Shown piece after piece: positions 55,201 to 63,593 of a stretch of DNA of 64,000 nucleotides. The notes below the pieces were generated by a model that searched no databases, was not told where the DNA came from, and saw only the letters and a list, made by a program, of their open reading frames with translations. Each line of letters begins with the position of its first letter. Within the stretch, counting starts at the first letter, position 1. Source of the DNA: Pseudomonas parafulva (GTDB lineage: Bacteria > Pseudomonadota > Gammaproteobacteria > Pseudomonadales > Pseudomonadaceae); contig NZ_CP009747.1 in the NCBI RefSeq assembly GCF_000800255.1, positions 3,038,001-3,102,000 of the forward strand. Reading direction: 5' to 3'. The position numbers and the translations under genes are program-made.

Positions 55201-56625
55201 ATGTCCTCGCCGCTTTCCCGACTGCCCCTCTTGCTGCTGGCTAGCGTCCTGGCCGCCTGTGACGACGCCCCGCGTTTCACCCAGGCCGAGCCCGGCGAAG
55301 CCCTGTCCGGCGGCCAGGCGACGGTGCTGCGCAGCGACCGCAATGCCTATTCCATGCCATCGGCCAATCTCACACCCGAACGGCGCCTGGATTTCAGCGT
55401 CGGCAACAGCTTCTTCCGCAATCCGTGGGTCATCGCGCCGTCCACCACCACCGCACGCGACGGCCTGGGCCCGCTGTTCAACACCAACGCCTGCCAGAAC
55501 TGCCATGTGCGCGACGGTCGCGGGCACCCGCCCGAGGCCGATTCGAACAATGCCGTGTCGATGCTGGTGCGCGTGTCGGTTCCTGACCAACCCGCCTACG
55601 TCAAGGAAATCCAGCGCCTGGGCGTGGTGCCCGAGCCGGTCTACGGCACTCAATTGCAGGACATGGCCATTCCCGGCGTGCGCCCCGAGGCCAAGGTGCG
55701 GGTGGACTACAGCGTCGAGCCGGTCACTTTCGAGGATGGCTACCAGGTCCAATTGCGCCGCCCGCGCCTGCAGATCACCCAGCTCGGGTACGGCCCGATG
55801 CACCCCGACACCCGTTTCTCCGCGCGCATCGCGCCGCCGATGATCGGCCTCGGCCTGCTCGAAGCCATTCCCGAAGCCGCGATCCTGGCCAACGAAGACC
55901 CGCAGGACCGCAACGGCGACGGCATTCGTGGCCGCGCCAATCGGGTCTGGGACGACGCCCAGGGCAAGACCGTGGTCGGCCGCTTCGGCTGGAAGGCCGG
56001 GCAACCGAACGTCAACCAGCAGAACGTGCACGCCTTGGCCGGCGACATGGGCCTGACCAGCACCCTCAAGCCCGAGGACGACTGCACAGCAGCGCAGGTC
56101 GAGTGCCTGGCCGCGCCCAACGGTGACGGCCAGAACGGCGAGAAGGAAGTCAGCGACAACATCCTGCGGCTGCTCACCTTCTACACCCGCAACCTCGCCG
56201 TGCCCGCGCGGCGCAAGGTCGACGCACCCCAGGTCCTGGCCGGCAAGACCTTGTTCTTCCAAGCGGGCTGCCAAGGCTGCCACACCCCGCAATTCACCAC
56301 CGGCAGCGACAGCGAGCCGGAGTTGGCCAATCAGCTGATTCGCCCCTACAGCGACCTGCTGCTGCACGACATGGGGCCGGGCCTGGCCGACAACCGCAGC
56401 GAGTTCGCTGCCGGTGGTCAGGACTGGCGCACCCCGCCGCTGTGGGGCATCGGCCTGAGCGAAACCGTCAGCGGCCACACCCAGTTCCTGCATGACGGCC
56501 GCGCGCGCAACCTGCTCGAAGCCGTGCTCTGGCACGGTGGCGAAGCCGAGGCCGCACGCCGTCACGTACTGACCTTCGATGCCGAGCAGCGCGCCGCGCT
56601 GCTGGCGTTCCTGAACTCACTGTAA
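55201..56625 (+). CDS. Di-haem c-type oxidoreductase lipoprotein (DUF1111)
   Basis: A 474-residue periplasmic protein of the di-haem oxidoreductase-like DUF1111 family. The lipoprotein signal LLLLASVLAACDDAPRF has Asp after the Cys, a pattern that can favour inner-membrane retention. Two haem c sites are present: NTNACQNCHVRDGRGHP and QAGCQGCHTPQFTTG. It should transfer electrons, possibly to oxidise or reduce iron passing to the neighbouring imelysins. It is followed 18 bases later by the second imelysin. The enzymatic substrate is unknown. Confidence 0.88.
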   Translation: MSSPLSRLPLLLLASVLAACDDAPRFTQAEPGEALSGGQATVLRSDRNAYSMPSANLTPERRLDFSVGNSFFRNPWVIAPSTTTARDGLGPLFNTNACQNCHVRDGRGHPPEADSNNAVSMLVRVSVPDQPAYVKEIQRLGVVPEPVYGTQLQDMAIPGVRPEAKVRVDYSVEPVTFEDGYQVQLRRPRLQITQLGYGPMHPDTRFSARIAPPMIGLGLLEAIPEAAILANEDPQDRNGDGIRGRANRVWDDAQGKTVVGRFGWKAGQPNVNQQNVHALAGDMGLTSTLKPEDDCTAAQVECLAAPNGDGQNGEKEVSDNILRLLTFYTRNLAVPARRKVDAPQVLAGKTLFFQAGCQGCHTPQFTTGSDSEPELANQLIRPYSDLLLHDMGPGLADNRSEFAAGGQDWRTPPLWGIGLSETVSGHTQFLHDGRARNLLEAVLWHGGEAEAARRHVLTFDAEQRAALLAFLNSL

Positions 56626-56643
56626 TCGCGCAAGGAGCCGGGC

Positions 56644-57708
56644 ATGTTCCGACCCAAACTGTTGTTCACCAGCCTCGCCGCCATCGCCCTGGGCGCCTGC
56701 TCGCCGCAGGATCCGCAAGCCGTCACCTCGGCCGCCATCGCCCAGCAGGTCATCCTGCCCACCTACAGCCGCTGGGTCGAAGCCGACCGTCAGCTGGCCG
56801 CCAGCGCGCTGGCCTACTGCGAAGGCAAAGAGAGCCTGGACAGCGCCCGCGCCGACTTCCTCAACGCGCAGAGAGCCTGGGCTGAACTGCAGCCGCTGCT
56901 GGTCGGACCGCTGGCCGAAGGCAACCGCGCCTGGCAAGTGCAATTCTGGCCAGACAAGAAGAACCTGGTCGGTCGCCAGGTCGAGCAACTGGTGGCTGGC
57001 GACACGCCGGTCGATGCCCAGGCGCTGAGCAAAGCCAGCGTGGTGGTGCGTGGCCTGTCGGCCTACGAGTACATTCTCTTCGACAGCAAGCCGGACATCG
57101 CCAGCGCCGAGCAGAAGGCGCGCTACTGCCCGCTGCTGGTGGCCATCGCCGAGCACCAGAAAGCCCTGGCCGAGGAGATCCTCAAGAGCTGGAACAGCAC
57201 CGACGGCATGCTCTCGCAGATGACCAAGTTCCCCAACCAGCGCTACGCCGATTCCCACGAGGCAATCGCCGATTTGCTGCGGGCCCAGGTCACCGCACTG
57301 GACACGCTGAAGAAGAAACTCGGTGCACCCATGGGTCGCCAGAGCAAAGGCATCGTCCAGCCACTGCAAGCCGAGGCCTGGCGCAGCCATTCCTCGCTCA
57401 AGAGCTTGGAAGCGTCGCTCAAGGCGGCTGAAACGGTCTGGACCGGCGTCGACAACAAGGGCCTGCGCGGACTGTTGGGCAAGGACCAGAGCGCGCTGGC
57501 ACAAAAGATCGACGATGCCTACGCCACTTCCGCCAAGCTGCTGGCCGACAATCAAAAGACCTTGGGCGAACTGCTCGCCGACGATACCGGCAAGCAAACC
57601 CTCAACCAGATCTACGACAGCCTCAACGTCGTCCACCGCCTGCACGAAGGCGAATTGGCCAAGGCGTTGAACATTCAGCTGGGCTTCAATGCCAACGACG
57701 GTGACTGA
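56644..57708 (+). CDS. Imelysin-family lipoprotein, second copy
   Basis: A 354-residue imelysin-like lipoprotein (signal FTSLAAIALGACSPQDPQ). It is shorter than the first copy and lacks its GxHxxE; the equivalent position reads VRGLSAYEYILFDSKPD, keeping Gly and Glu but with Ser for His. It may bind iron differently or act as a partner subunit. AAGGAG precedes the ATG. It is two bases upstream of the DUF1513 gene, so the last two genes are tightly coupled. Confidence 0.86.
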   Translation: MFRPKLLFTSLAAIALGACSPQDPQAVTSAAIAQQVILPTYSRWVEADRQLAASALAYCEGKESLDSARADFLNAQRAWAELQPLLVGPLAEGNRAWQVQFWPDKKNLVGRQVEQLVAGDTPVDAQALSKASVVVRGLSAYEYILFDSKPDIASAEQKARYCPLLVAIAEHQKALAEEILKSWNSTDGMLSQMTKFPNQRYADSHEAIADLLRAQVTALDTLKKKLGAPMGRQSKGIVQPLQAEAWRSHSSLKSLEASLKAAETVWTGVDNKGLRGLLGKDQSALAQKIDDAYATSAKLLADNQKTLGELLADDTGKQTLNQIYDSLNVVHRLHEGELAKALNIQLGFNANDGD

Positions 57709-57710
57709 TC

Positions 57711-58811
57711 ATGCTGCGACGCCAGGCCCTCAAACTCGGTAGCGTACTGCTCAGCGCCCTGACGCTCGGCGGCTGGACGCTGATGCGCAACAAGGGCAGC
57801 GAGCCGCTGTTGCTGTCGGCGCGCGACGACACCGAGGGCGGCCACTATGCCGTGGCCTATCGCCTCGACGGCACCCAGGTGTTCGCCACCCAAGTGGCCC
57901 AGCGTTGCCATGCCATCATCCATCACCCCGAACAGCCGATCGCGCTGTTCGTGGCCCGCCGTCCCGGCACCGAGAGCTACCTGATCGACCTGCGCGACGG
58001 ACGCCTGCTGCAAACCCTCGCCTCGCAGCCGAACCGGCATTTCTATGGCCACGCGGTCATCCACAAGGACGGCCAATGGCTGTACACCACCGAGAATGAC
58101 ACCCGCGATCCTGGACGTGGCGTGCTGGGGGTGTACCGGTTCGAGGGCGAGCGTCTGGTGTACACGGGTGAACTGTCCACCCACGGTATTGGCCCTCACG
58201 AGGTGGCCTGGATGCCCGACGGCGAAACCCTGGTGGTGGCCAACGGCGGCATTCGCACCGAGGCCGAAAGCCGGGTGGAAATGAACCTCGATGCCATGGA
58301 ACCGAGCCTGGTGCTGATGCAACGCGACGGCACGCTGCTGAGCCAGGAAACCCTGACCCAGCAGATGAACAGCGTGCGCCATTTGGCGGTGGGCACCGAC
58401 GGCACCATCCTGGCCTGCCAGCAGTTCATGGGCGGTGCCGAGGAGACCGCCGAGCTACTGGCGATCAAGCGCCCCGGTCAGCCGTTCCAAGCGTTTCCGG
58501 TAGCGGATCGGCAGTTGCAGTCGATGGCCCAGTACACCGCCAGCGTCGCGGTGCACAGCGACCTTCGCCTGGTAGCGCTGACCGCGCCGCGGGCCAATCG
58601 ACTGTTCATCTGGGACATGGACAGCGGCGCGGTGAAACTCGATGCGCCGATGCCTGACTGTGCCGGCGTTGGCGCTGTCGCAGACGGTTTTGTGGTGACC
58701 TCCGGGCAAGGGCGTTGCCGGTTCTACGACTGCCGACAGCGCGAGCTGGTGGGTCAGCCGCTGAATCTGCCTTCAGGATTGTGGGATAACCACCTGCATC
58801 TGGTGGGATGA
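57711..58811 (+). CDS. DUF1513 periplasmic beta-propeller-like protein
   Basis: A 366-residue protein of the DUF1513 family. The N-terminus MLRRQALKLGSVLLSALTLG is a twin-arginine-like signal, suggesting export of a folded protein. The rest has repeated beta-strand blocks (HFYGHAVIHKDGQWLYTTEN and GIGPHEVAWMPDGETLVVAN) typical of a seven-bladed propeller. DUF1513 genes commonly end imelysin/di-haem operons; the protein is presumed to be a structural or substrate-binding part of the iron system. Biochemical function unknown. Confidence 0.86.
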   Translation: MLRRQALKLGSVLLSALTLGGWTLMRNKGSEPLLLSARDDTEGGHYAVAYRLDGTQVFATQVAQRCHAIIHHPEQPIALFVARRPGTESYLIDLRDGRLLQTLASQPNRHFYGHAVIHKDGQWLYTTENDTRDPGRGVLGVYRFEGERLVYTGELSTHGIGPHEVAWMPDGETLVVANGGIRTEAESRVEMNLDAMEPSLVLMQRDGTLLSQETLTQQMNSVRHLAVGTDGTILACQQFMGGAEETAELLAIKRPGQPFQAFPVADRQLQSMAQYTASVAVHSDLRLVALTAPRANRLFIWDMDSGAVKLDAPMPDCAGVGAVADGFVVTSGQGRCRFYDCRQRELVGQPLNLPSGLWDNHLHLVG

Positions 58812-58867
58812 TCCAGGCCTGCCCGGGCCACGTTGCTGAGACAGCATGTTTTTCGGCAAAAACGCAA

Positions 58868-58886
58868 AGGGCCGCGAAGCGGCCCT
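58868..58886. terminator. Convergent hairpin after the iron operon and the small ColR-operon gene
   Basis: AGGGCCGC and GCGGCCCT with loop GAA. On the minus strand it is followed by TTGCGTTTTTGCC, a usable T tract for the 76-residue gene. Confidence 0.75.
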
Positions 58887-58908
58887 GAAGTGCTGGAAAA
58901 TCCAGGCG

Positions 58909-59139
58909 TCAGCCAAACGGCCTCAAGCCTTGGCGCATGCCGAACAGAAACAGCAATAGATCATTATCCGGTTTCGCCTGCCCCTGCTCCGCCTTGGCCA
59001 CACGCGGCAACGCGCACTGGCCGGCAGCATCGCTCTTGCTGAACACCGTGGGCCGCGCTTCGCCCCAAGAGGCAGCAGCGACGGTGGTCACACCCAACGC
59101 CCCGACCAGGAACAAAGCTCGAGCTATTTCTAGTTTCAT
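58909..59139 (-). CDS. Small exported protein of the ColR-regulated operon
   Basis: A 76-residue protein with a signal peptide (MKLEIARALFLVGALGVTTV, likely cleaved after VAAA). The mature part is short and polar with one Cys, ending LLLFLFGMRQGLRPFG. Its ATG overlaps the stop of the InaA gene by one base (TAATG). It is the third gene after colRS and corresponds by position to the last gene of the P. putida PP_0903-PP_0905 operon. Function unknown. Confidence 0.75.
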   Translation of the reverse strand: MKLEIARALFLVGALGVTTVAAASWGEARPTVFSKSDAAGQCALPRVAKAEQGQAKPDNDLLLFLFGMRQGLRPFG

Positions 59140-59837
59140 TACCCTAACCCTTTGACAGCGCTGCCAAACGCACTCTGATAAAAGTAGAGCAGAGTTTCAA
59201 ATTCTGCCGTGTTCAGCGACGAATGGCGCCGAAGCTGGCGCAAGTCGTTGTAGGCAGCACGCTGGCAACTGATGCGTCGGCGGCATTTTTCCAGATCCAG
59301 CAACGCCACTTCAGCGCGCATCTGATCATCCTCGCCGATCACCTTTACAAAAACATGCTTGCCGTACAGGCAGCCGTGTTGCCAGTGCCCCAGGTGCATG
59401 CGCGCCAGATTAGCCGCCAGTTCTTCGAGCATGCGCTCGTGCAGCACCTGCGGGTAACGCTCACGGGCGCCCTCGGCATGCCACGTATCCAGGTCGACGA
59501 ACCCGTCCAGCGCCTCGCTGACCAACAGCGCACGCCATTGCTGGTCGGCATCGCGCTCGGCACCGGCGAACACGATGCGCGGAACACGTACCCCCAGTTG
59601 TTCGAAACTGGTGAGCGCATCCAGCTCGCGCAACACCGTCGGACGGCCGAACGGGTGCAACAGGCTGCGATAGATATGCCCTACCTGACGCTTGGCGTAG
59701 AGCAGGTGACCGCTGCCATCGTCCAGACGCTGAACGCCGCTTTCGCCACCGCGGCGCTGGTTCGGCGCTTCGACCCACTCGCCCTGCTGCTGCCAGTAAT
59801 AGTCGAACCGCGACGTCTGATCCCGAACTGTTGCCAT
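59139..59837 (-). CDS. inaA: InaA-like lipopolysaccharide core kinase
   Basis: A 232-residue kinase of the RfaP/InaA (Kdo/WaaP-type) family. AGGGG precedes the ATG at 59837, giving MATVRDQTSRFDYYWQQQGE. The motifs are reduced relative to eukaryotic-like kinases: HWQHGCLYGKHVFVKV (catalytic loop, with Gly-Cys-Leu-Tyr for the usual HGDL region) and VALLDLEKCRRR (metal-binding DLE). It probably phosphorylates LPS core sugars. It lies between the methyltransferase and the small exported protein in the operon downstream of colRS. Confidence 0.86.
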   Translation of the reverse strand: MATVRDQTSRFDYYWQQQGEWVEAPNQRRGGESGVQRLDDGSGHLLYAKRQVGHIYRSLLHPFGRPTVLRELDALTSFEQLGVRVPRIVFAGAERDADQQWRALLVSEALDGFVDLDTWHAEGARERYPQVLHERMLEELAANLARMHLGHWQHGCLYGKHVFVKVIGEDDQMRAEVALLDLEKCRRRISCQRAAYNDLRQLRRHSSLNTAEFETLLYFYQSAFGSAVKGLG

Positions 59838-59844
59838 GAAGCCG

Positions 59845-60525
59845 TTACCCCTTGCGTAATACGTAAACTCGCCACATGGCATAGAACGGGAGGAAGTCCA
59901 GTCGTTCCTGAATCCTGAAGCCTGCCGAAACAAATTCCTGCTCAACCGTAGCAGCAGGTAACACAAAGCGATTCTGGTAACTGTCCTGCTCCACCTTGGC
60001 GCGGCGGCGTGCCTCGAGCTTCTGCCGGCGCCAAGCTTTGAAGTTGCCATCCACCCACAGCGAAAGTATCACGCTGTCGCGACTAACCCTCTGAAATTCA
60101 GAAAGAATCTGCTTGCGGTGAGCAGGATCGCCGATGTGGTGCAGCAGACGCATACAAAAGATGCTGTCAACCGCGTTGTCAGGCAAATCGATAGCAAAGG
60201 CGGAAGTCTGCAAAGGTCGTACCCGCGCCACTACCTCTGGCGATTGCGCGGCACAGGCTGTCTCGATCATCGCCGCCGAGTTGTCGGCGCCAATGATCAC
60301 GCGGTTGGGCTTTTCCGCCAGCAACGGCCAGAAGCGGCCGGCACCGCACGGCAAATCGAGCACCAGCCCCGGTTCACCGGCCAGCGTCAGGGCGCGTCGG
60401 GCGAGTTGCTCGTCGCGAGTGTGAGACAGACGCCGGGCCAGTCCTTCCTGGTGCTTGAGCAAGTACTCCCGCGCGTGTTGCTGGTCGTACTTTTCGGAAA
60501 ACGCGAGTTTGATAGGGCTACGCAT
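59845..60525 (-). CDS. Class I SAM-dependent methyltransferase
   Basis: A 226-residue methyltransferase. The SAM-binding motif I is LVLDLPCGAGRFWPLLAE; motif II is near IIGADNSAAMIETA, and DSIFCMRLLHHIGDP is motif IV. It ends with an Arg/Lys-rich helix and FLPFYAMWRVYVLRKG. It is the first gene of the ColR-controlled operon with InaA and the small protein, 154 bases after colS, with a ColR-like site upstream. The substrate is probably an envelope component, by association. Confidence 0.86.
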   Translation of the reverse strand: MRSPIKLAFSEKYDQQHAREYLLKHQEGLARRLSHTRDEQLARRALTLAGEPGLVLDLPCGAGRFWPLLAEKPNRVIIGADNSAAMIETACAAQSPEVVARVRPLQTSAFAIDLPDNAVDSIFCMRLLHHIGDPAHRKQILSEFQRVSRDSVILSLWVDGNFKAWRRQKLEARRRAKVEQDSYQNRFVLPAATVEQEFVSAGFRIQERLDFLPFYAMWRVYVLRKG

Positions 60526-60591
60526 GGACGGTCTCCTGAATCGATGCCGGCCACCTTAGGCGGGCAAGCGTCGGCATCAGGTCATGACCGT

Positions 60592-60607
60592 GTGAAAAAT
60601 CTGTCAC
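60592..60607 (-). promoter_or_regulatory. ColR-like box upstream of the methyltransferase operon
   Basis: On the minus strand GTGACAGATTTTTCAC matches 14 of 16 positions of the ColR consensus (YYNASNNYTTTTTCAC, recalled from P. putida work). It lies about 70-80 bases upstream of the operon start. Confidence 0.65.
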
Positions 60608-60679
60608 ACCAAGGAGATAGGTCTTACGAGATATGTAGAAGAGGTTTGAGATCAGCGGGGCTTGAACAGCCCCGCGCTG

Positions 60680-61990
60680 CTACTGGGCCGGCTCTTGCTC
60701 TTGGAGCACCGGGCTGCCCTGGCTGAGGTCGACCTGAAAGCGGCAGCCGTGGGGCGAGGTCGCGGTGAGGGTCACCCGCCAGCCCTGGTCATCGCAGATC
60801 CGCTGCACCAGCGAAAGGCCCAGGCCGAGCCCTTCGCCACGCCGCTCGTCGCCGCGTACGAAGGGCTTGAACATGGCCTCGCGCTGTTCCTCCGGAATGC
60901 CCACACCGCTGTCCTCGACGCTAAAGCCATTGGCTTCCAGGCTCAGGCGGATATAGCCGCTGTCGGTGTAGTGCGCCGCATTGCGCAGCAGGTTGCCCAT
61001 CACCGATTGCAGGAAGGTGGCGTTGTACAGGGTCGCACTGGCGCTGACCCGACCGTCGTAGTACAGCGTCAGGCCTTTCTGCTCGATGGTGTCGCGCCAG
61101 ACACCGATCAGGTCGTCGCCCACCTCGCGCAGGCTCGCCCGCGAGGCCACCGCCCCTTCGTCGCGCTGGGCACGCGCCAACATCAGGAAGGTCTTGACCA
61201 ACTCGCGCATTTCCTCGGTGGCCCGCGCGATGCGCTCCACCTGACTGCGTGACCGGCTGTCCAACCCTGGATTTTCCATCAGCAGCTCGCACGAGGTGGC
61301 CAGCACCATCAGCGGGGTACGCAACTCATGGCTGACGTCGCTGGTGAACAGGCGCTCGCGGGTCAACGCATCGCGCAGCCGACCCAGGGTGTCGTCGAAG
61401 GCCACGGCCAATTGGCCGACTTCATCGGCCGCGTAGTCCGGTGCCAGCGGCGGTGCCAGGCCGAGCAGTTGATCGCGATGACGTACCTGGCGAGCCAGGC
61501 GGATCACCGGCGCCATCACCCGGCGCGCCAGCAACCAGCCGAGGAAGGCCGCCAGTGCCAGACTGAGCACAAAGCCCACGGTCACCACGGCGAACAGCAC
61601 CCGTTCGCGCTCCTCGAAGTCACTCTGGTCCTGCAGCAGGACGTAGTGGCGGCCGTCCACCACCTCGACCATGGCGTGGTAGGACAGTTGGTCGCGGAAG
61701 ACCTCATGGAAGCCGGCTTCCAGATGGCGCAGGTCCTTGGGCAGCTCGAAATCGTCGCGCCCGCCGTCGAAGTAGAACAACTGGTCCGGACGCGGGCGAT
61801 GGCTCCAGTCGCTGACACTGTCCATGCGCAGCAGGCGCTGCAGATCGCCACCGAGCACCGAGGAGATCAGGCGCTCTTCGACCAGGTGGACGGTGGCGAC
61901 AATGCCGAAGGCGAACGCCCCGGCGACCAGCGCGCTCATCAACGCGAAGGCGATGATGATGCGCTGGGCAAGGCTTTGCTTAAACTCCAT
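60680..61990 (-). CDS. colS: ColS, sensor histidine kinase for metal/envelope stress
   Basis: A 436-residue sensor kinase. Two membrane helices (about residues 11-34 and 133-160) flank a periplasmic domain with H35, E38, E96, H105 and an ExxE pair at E126/E129; the ExxE motif of P. putida ColS senses ferric iron and zinc. HAMP follows, then the H-box FTSDVSHELRTPLMVLATS and the N, G1 (VEDSGVGIPEE) and G2 (GEGLGLGLSLVQR) boxes. Its ATG at 61990 overlaps the colR gene by 11 bases. It is paired with ColR. Confidence 0.94.
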   Translation of the reverse strand: MEFKQSLAQRIIIAFALMSALVAGAFAFGIVATVHLVEERLISSVLGGDLQRLLRMDSVSDWSHRPRPDQLFYFDGGRDDFELPKDLRHLEAGFHEVFRDQLSYHAMVEVVDGRHYVLLQDQSDFEERERVLFAVVTVGFVLSLALAAFLGWLLARRVMAPVIRLARQVRHRDQLLGLAPPLAPDYAADEVGQLAVAFDDTLGRLRDALTRERLFTSDVSHELRTPLMVLATSCELLMENPGLDSRSRSQVERIARATEEMRELVKTFLMLARAQRDEGAVASRASLREVGDDLIGVWRDTIEQKGLTLYYDGRVSASATLYNATFLQSVMGNLLRNAAHYTDSGYIRLSLEANGFSVEDSGVGIPEEQREAMFKPFVRGDERRGEGLGLGLSLVQRICDDQGWRVTLTATSPHGCRFQVDLSQGSPVLQEQEPAQ

Positions 61991-62663
61991 CGCGACCCTC
62001 GGCGAGGCGATAGCCGACGCCATGGACGGTATGCAGCAGGGGCTTTTCGAACGGTTTGTCGATCACTTGGCGCAACTGGTGCACATGGCTGCGCAGGCTG
62101 TCGCTGTCGGGGCAGTCATCGCCCCACAGGGCCTCTTCGAGCACCTCGCGGCGCAGCACGTGCGGGCTTTTCTGCATGAGCACCGCCAGCAGCTTCAGGC
62201 CCACCGGGTTGAGTTTGAGCAGCTTGCCCTGCCGGGTTACCTCCAAAGTGTCCAGGTCGTAGCTCAGGTCGGCCACTTGCAAGGTGCGCCGCCCGCCGCC
62301 CTGGGCGCGACGCAGCACCGCTTCGATGCGCGCCGACAGCTCGGACAGGGCGAACGGTTTGAGCAGGTAATCGTCGGCCCCGGAACGGAAGCCCTGCAGG
62401 CGGTCGTCCAACTGGTCGCGGGCGGTGAGCATGATCACCGGGGTGTCGCGGCGGGCGTCTTCGCGCAGGCGCTTGCACAGGGTATAGCCATCGATGCCCG
62501 GCAGCATGATGTCGAGCACGATCAGGTCGTAGTGTTCGGTGGCGGCCAGGTGCAGGCCCGACAGGCCGTCCTGGGCGCAGTCGACGGTGTAGCCTTTCAT
62601 GCCCAGGTAGTCGGCCAGGTTGGCGAGGATATCGCGGTTGTCTTCAACCAGTAGAATGCGCAT
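61980..62663 (-). CDS. colR: ColR, OmpR-family response regulator
   Basis: A 227-residue response regulator. The receiver domain (MRILLVEDNRDILANLADYL) has the phospho-acceptor Asp in DLIVLDIMLPGIDGY and the Lys in DDYLLKPFALSEL. The C-terminal winged helix includes DSLRSHVHQLRQVIDKPF. ColR activates genes that keep the membrane intact under phenol, zinc and iron stress. It overlaps colS. A consensus ColR site lies upstream, oriented to the divergent PAP2 gene. Confidence 0.95.
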   Translation of the reverse strand: MRILLVEDNRDILANLADYLGMKGYTVDCAQDGLSGLHLAATEHYDLIVLDIMLPGIDGYTLCKRLREDARRDTPVIMLTARDQLDDRLQGFRSGADDYLLKPFALSELSARIEAVLRRAQGGGRRTLQVADLSYDLDTLEVTRQGKLLKLNPVGLKLLAVLMQKSPHVLRREVLEEALWGDDCPDSDSLRSHVHQLRQVIDKPFEKPLLHTVHGVGYRLAEGRDGV

Positions 62664-62756
62664 CGGGGTCTCCTGTGCGGCGCTTCGCTGTGCGCGGCAG
62701 GCGCAGCTTACGGCCAATGGCCAGGCATCGCCAGCCTTGACGAACATTCAAGGCAA

Positions 62757-62772
62757 CTGACGTTTTTTTCAC
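62757..62772 (+). promoter_or_regulatory. ColR box upstream of the PAP2 gene
   Basis: CTGACGTTTTTTTCAC matches the recalled ColR consensus YYNASNNYTTTTTCAC at every position. It lies 80-95 bases before the PAP2 start and about 95 bases before colR. Confidence 0.75.
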
Positions 62773-62851
62773 GCAAGCTTCACGCACCCAGCATAGCGAC
62801 AGCCCGAGAATGCCCGATCTTTTGTCTCGAGCCCGTGTCTCAGGAGCCGCC

Positions 62852-63577
62852 ATGCACCCCACCCGTCCCCGTCCGATCAATCTCTGGCTGTACCTGGGTG
62901 TTCCGCTGGCGGTCGCGGTGGCGCTGCTGTTGCTCGAACTCACCTCCCTGGACATGGACCTGGCCAAGCTGATGTTCGATCCCTCGGCCGGTCAATTCAT
63001 CGGGCGGCGCAGCTACTTCCTGGAGACCGTGCTGCACGACTGGGTCAAGCAGGCAGTGATCGGCGTAGGACTGCTCTCGGTCGGTGCGTTGATCCTCAGC
63101 TTCCTCTGGTCGGGCCTTTCCAGTTGGCGCCGCGAGTTGGGTTGCCTGGTGCTGGCGCTGGCCATCTCCACCGGCATGGTCACCCCGCTCAAGCAATTGA
63201 CGGGCGTGCAATGCCCATGGAGCCTCACCGAATTCGGCGGCAAGGAAACCTATAGCAAGCTGCTCGAAACCCGTCCGGCCACCGACAAGCCAGGCCTGTG
63301 CTGGCCGGGCGGGCATGCCACCACCGGTTTCAGCCTGTTCGCCCTGTTCTTCGTGCTGCGCGACCGCAAGCCACGCCTGGCCCGCGCCGCATTCGGCCTG
63401 GCCGCAGGCCTGGGCATCGTGCTGTCACTGGGCAGGATGATGCAGGGCGCGCATTTCCTCTCGCACAACGTCTGGACGGCGGTGTTCTGCTGGCTGATCG
63501 GCCTGGGCTGCTACTACCTGCTGCTGTATCGCCGTGGGTCGACGCAAGCCGCGCTGGCCGAACGCCGGTTGGCGTGA
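62852..63577 (+). CDS. PAP2-family membrane phosphatase
   Basis: A 241-residue PAP2 phosphatase with about five helices. The three family motifs are diverged but visible: VTPLKQLTGVQCPWSL (motif 1, K...CPW), CWPGGHATTGFSL (motif 2, PGGH) and LGRMMQGAHFLSHNVW (motif 3, GR-H). It resembles lipid A 1-phosphatase/LpxT-type proteins, acting on lipid-linked phosphates in the periplasm. CAGGAG precedes the ATG at 62852. Placed next to colRS behind a consensus ColR box, it is a probable ColR target; in P. putida the equivalent gene belongs to the ColR regulon. Confidence 0.87.
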   Translation: MHPTRPRPINLWLYLGVPLAVAVALLLLELTSLDMDLAKLMFDPSAGQFIGRRSYFLETVLHDWVKQAVIGVGLLSVGALILSFLWSGLSSWRRELGCLVLALAISTGMVTPLKQLTGVQCPWSLTEFGGKETYSKLLETRPATDKPGLCWPGGHATTGFSLFALFFVLRDRKPRLARAAFGLAAGLGIVLSLGRMMQGAHFLSHNVWTAVFCWLIGLGCYYLLLYRRGSTQAALAERRLA

Positions 63578-63593
63578 GGCCGGGCCGACTCAC

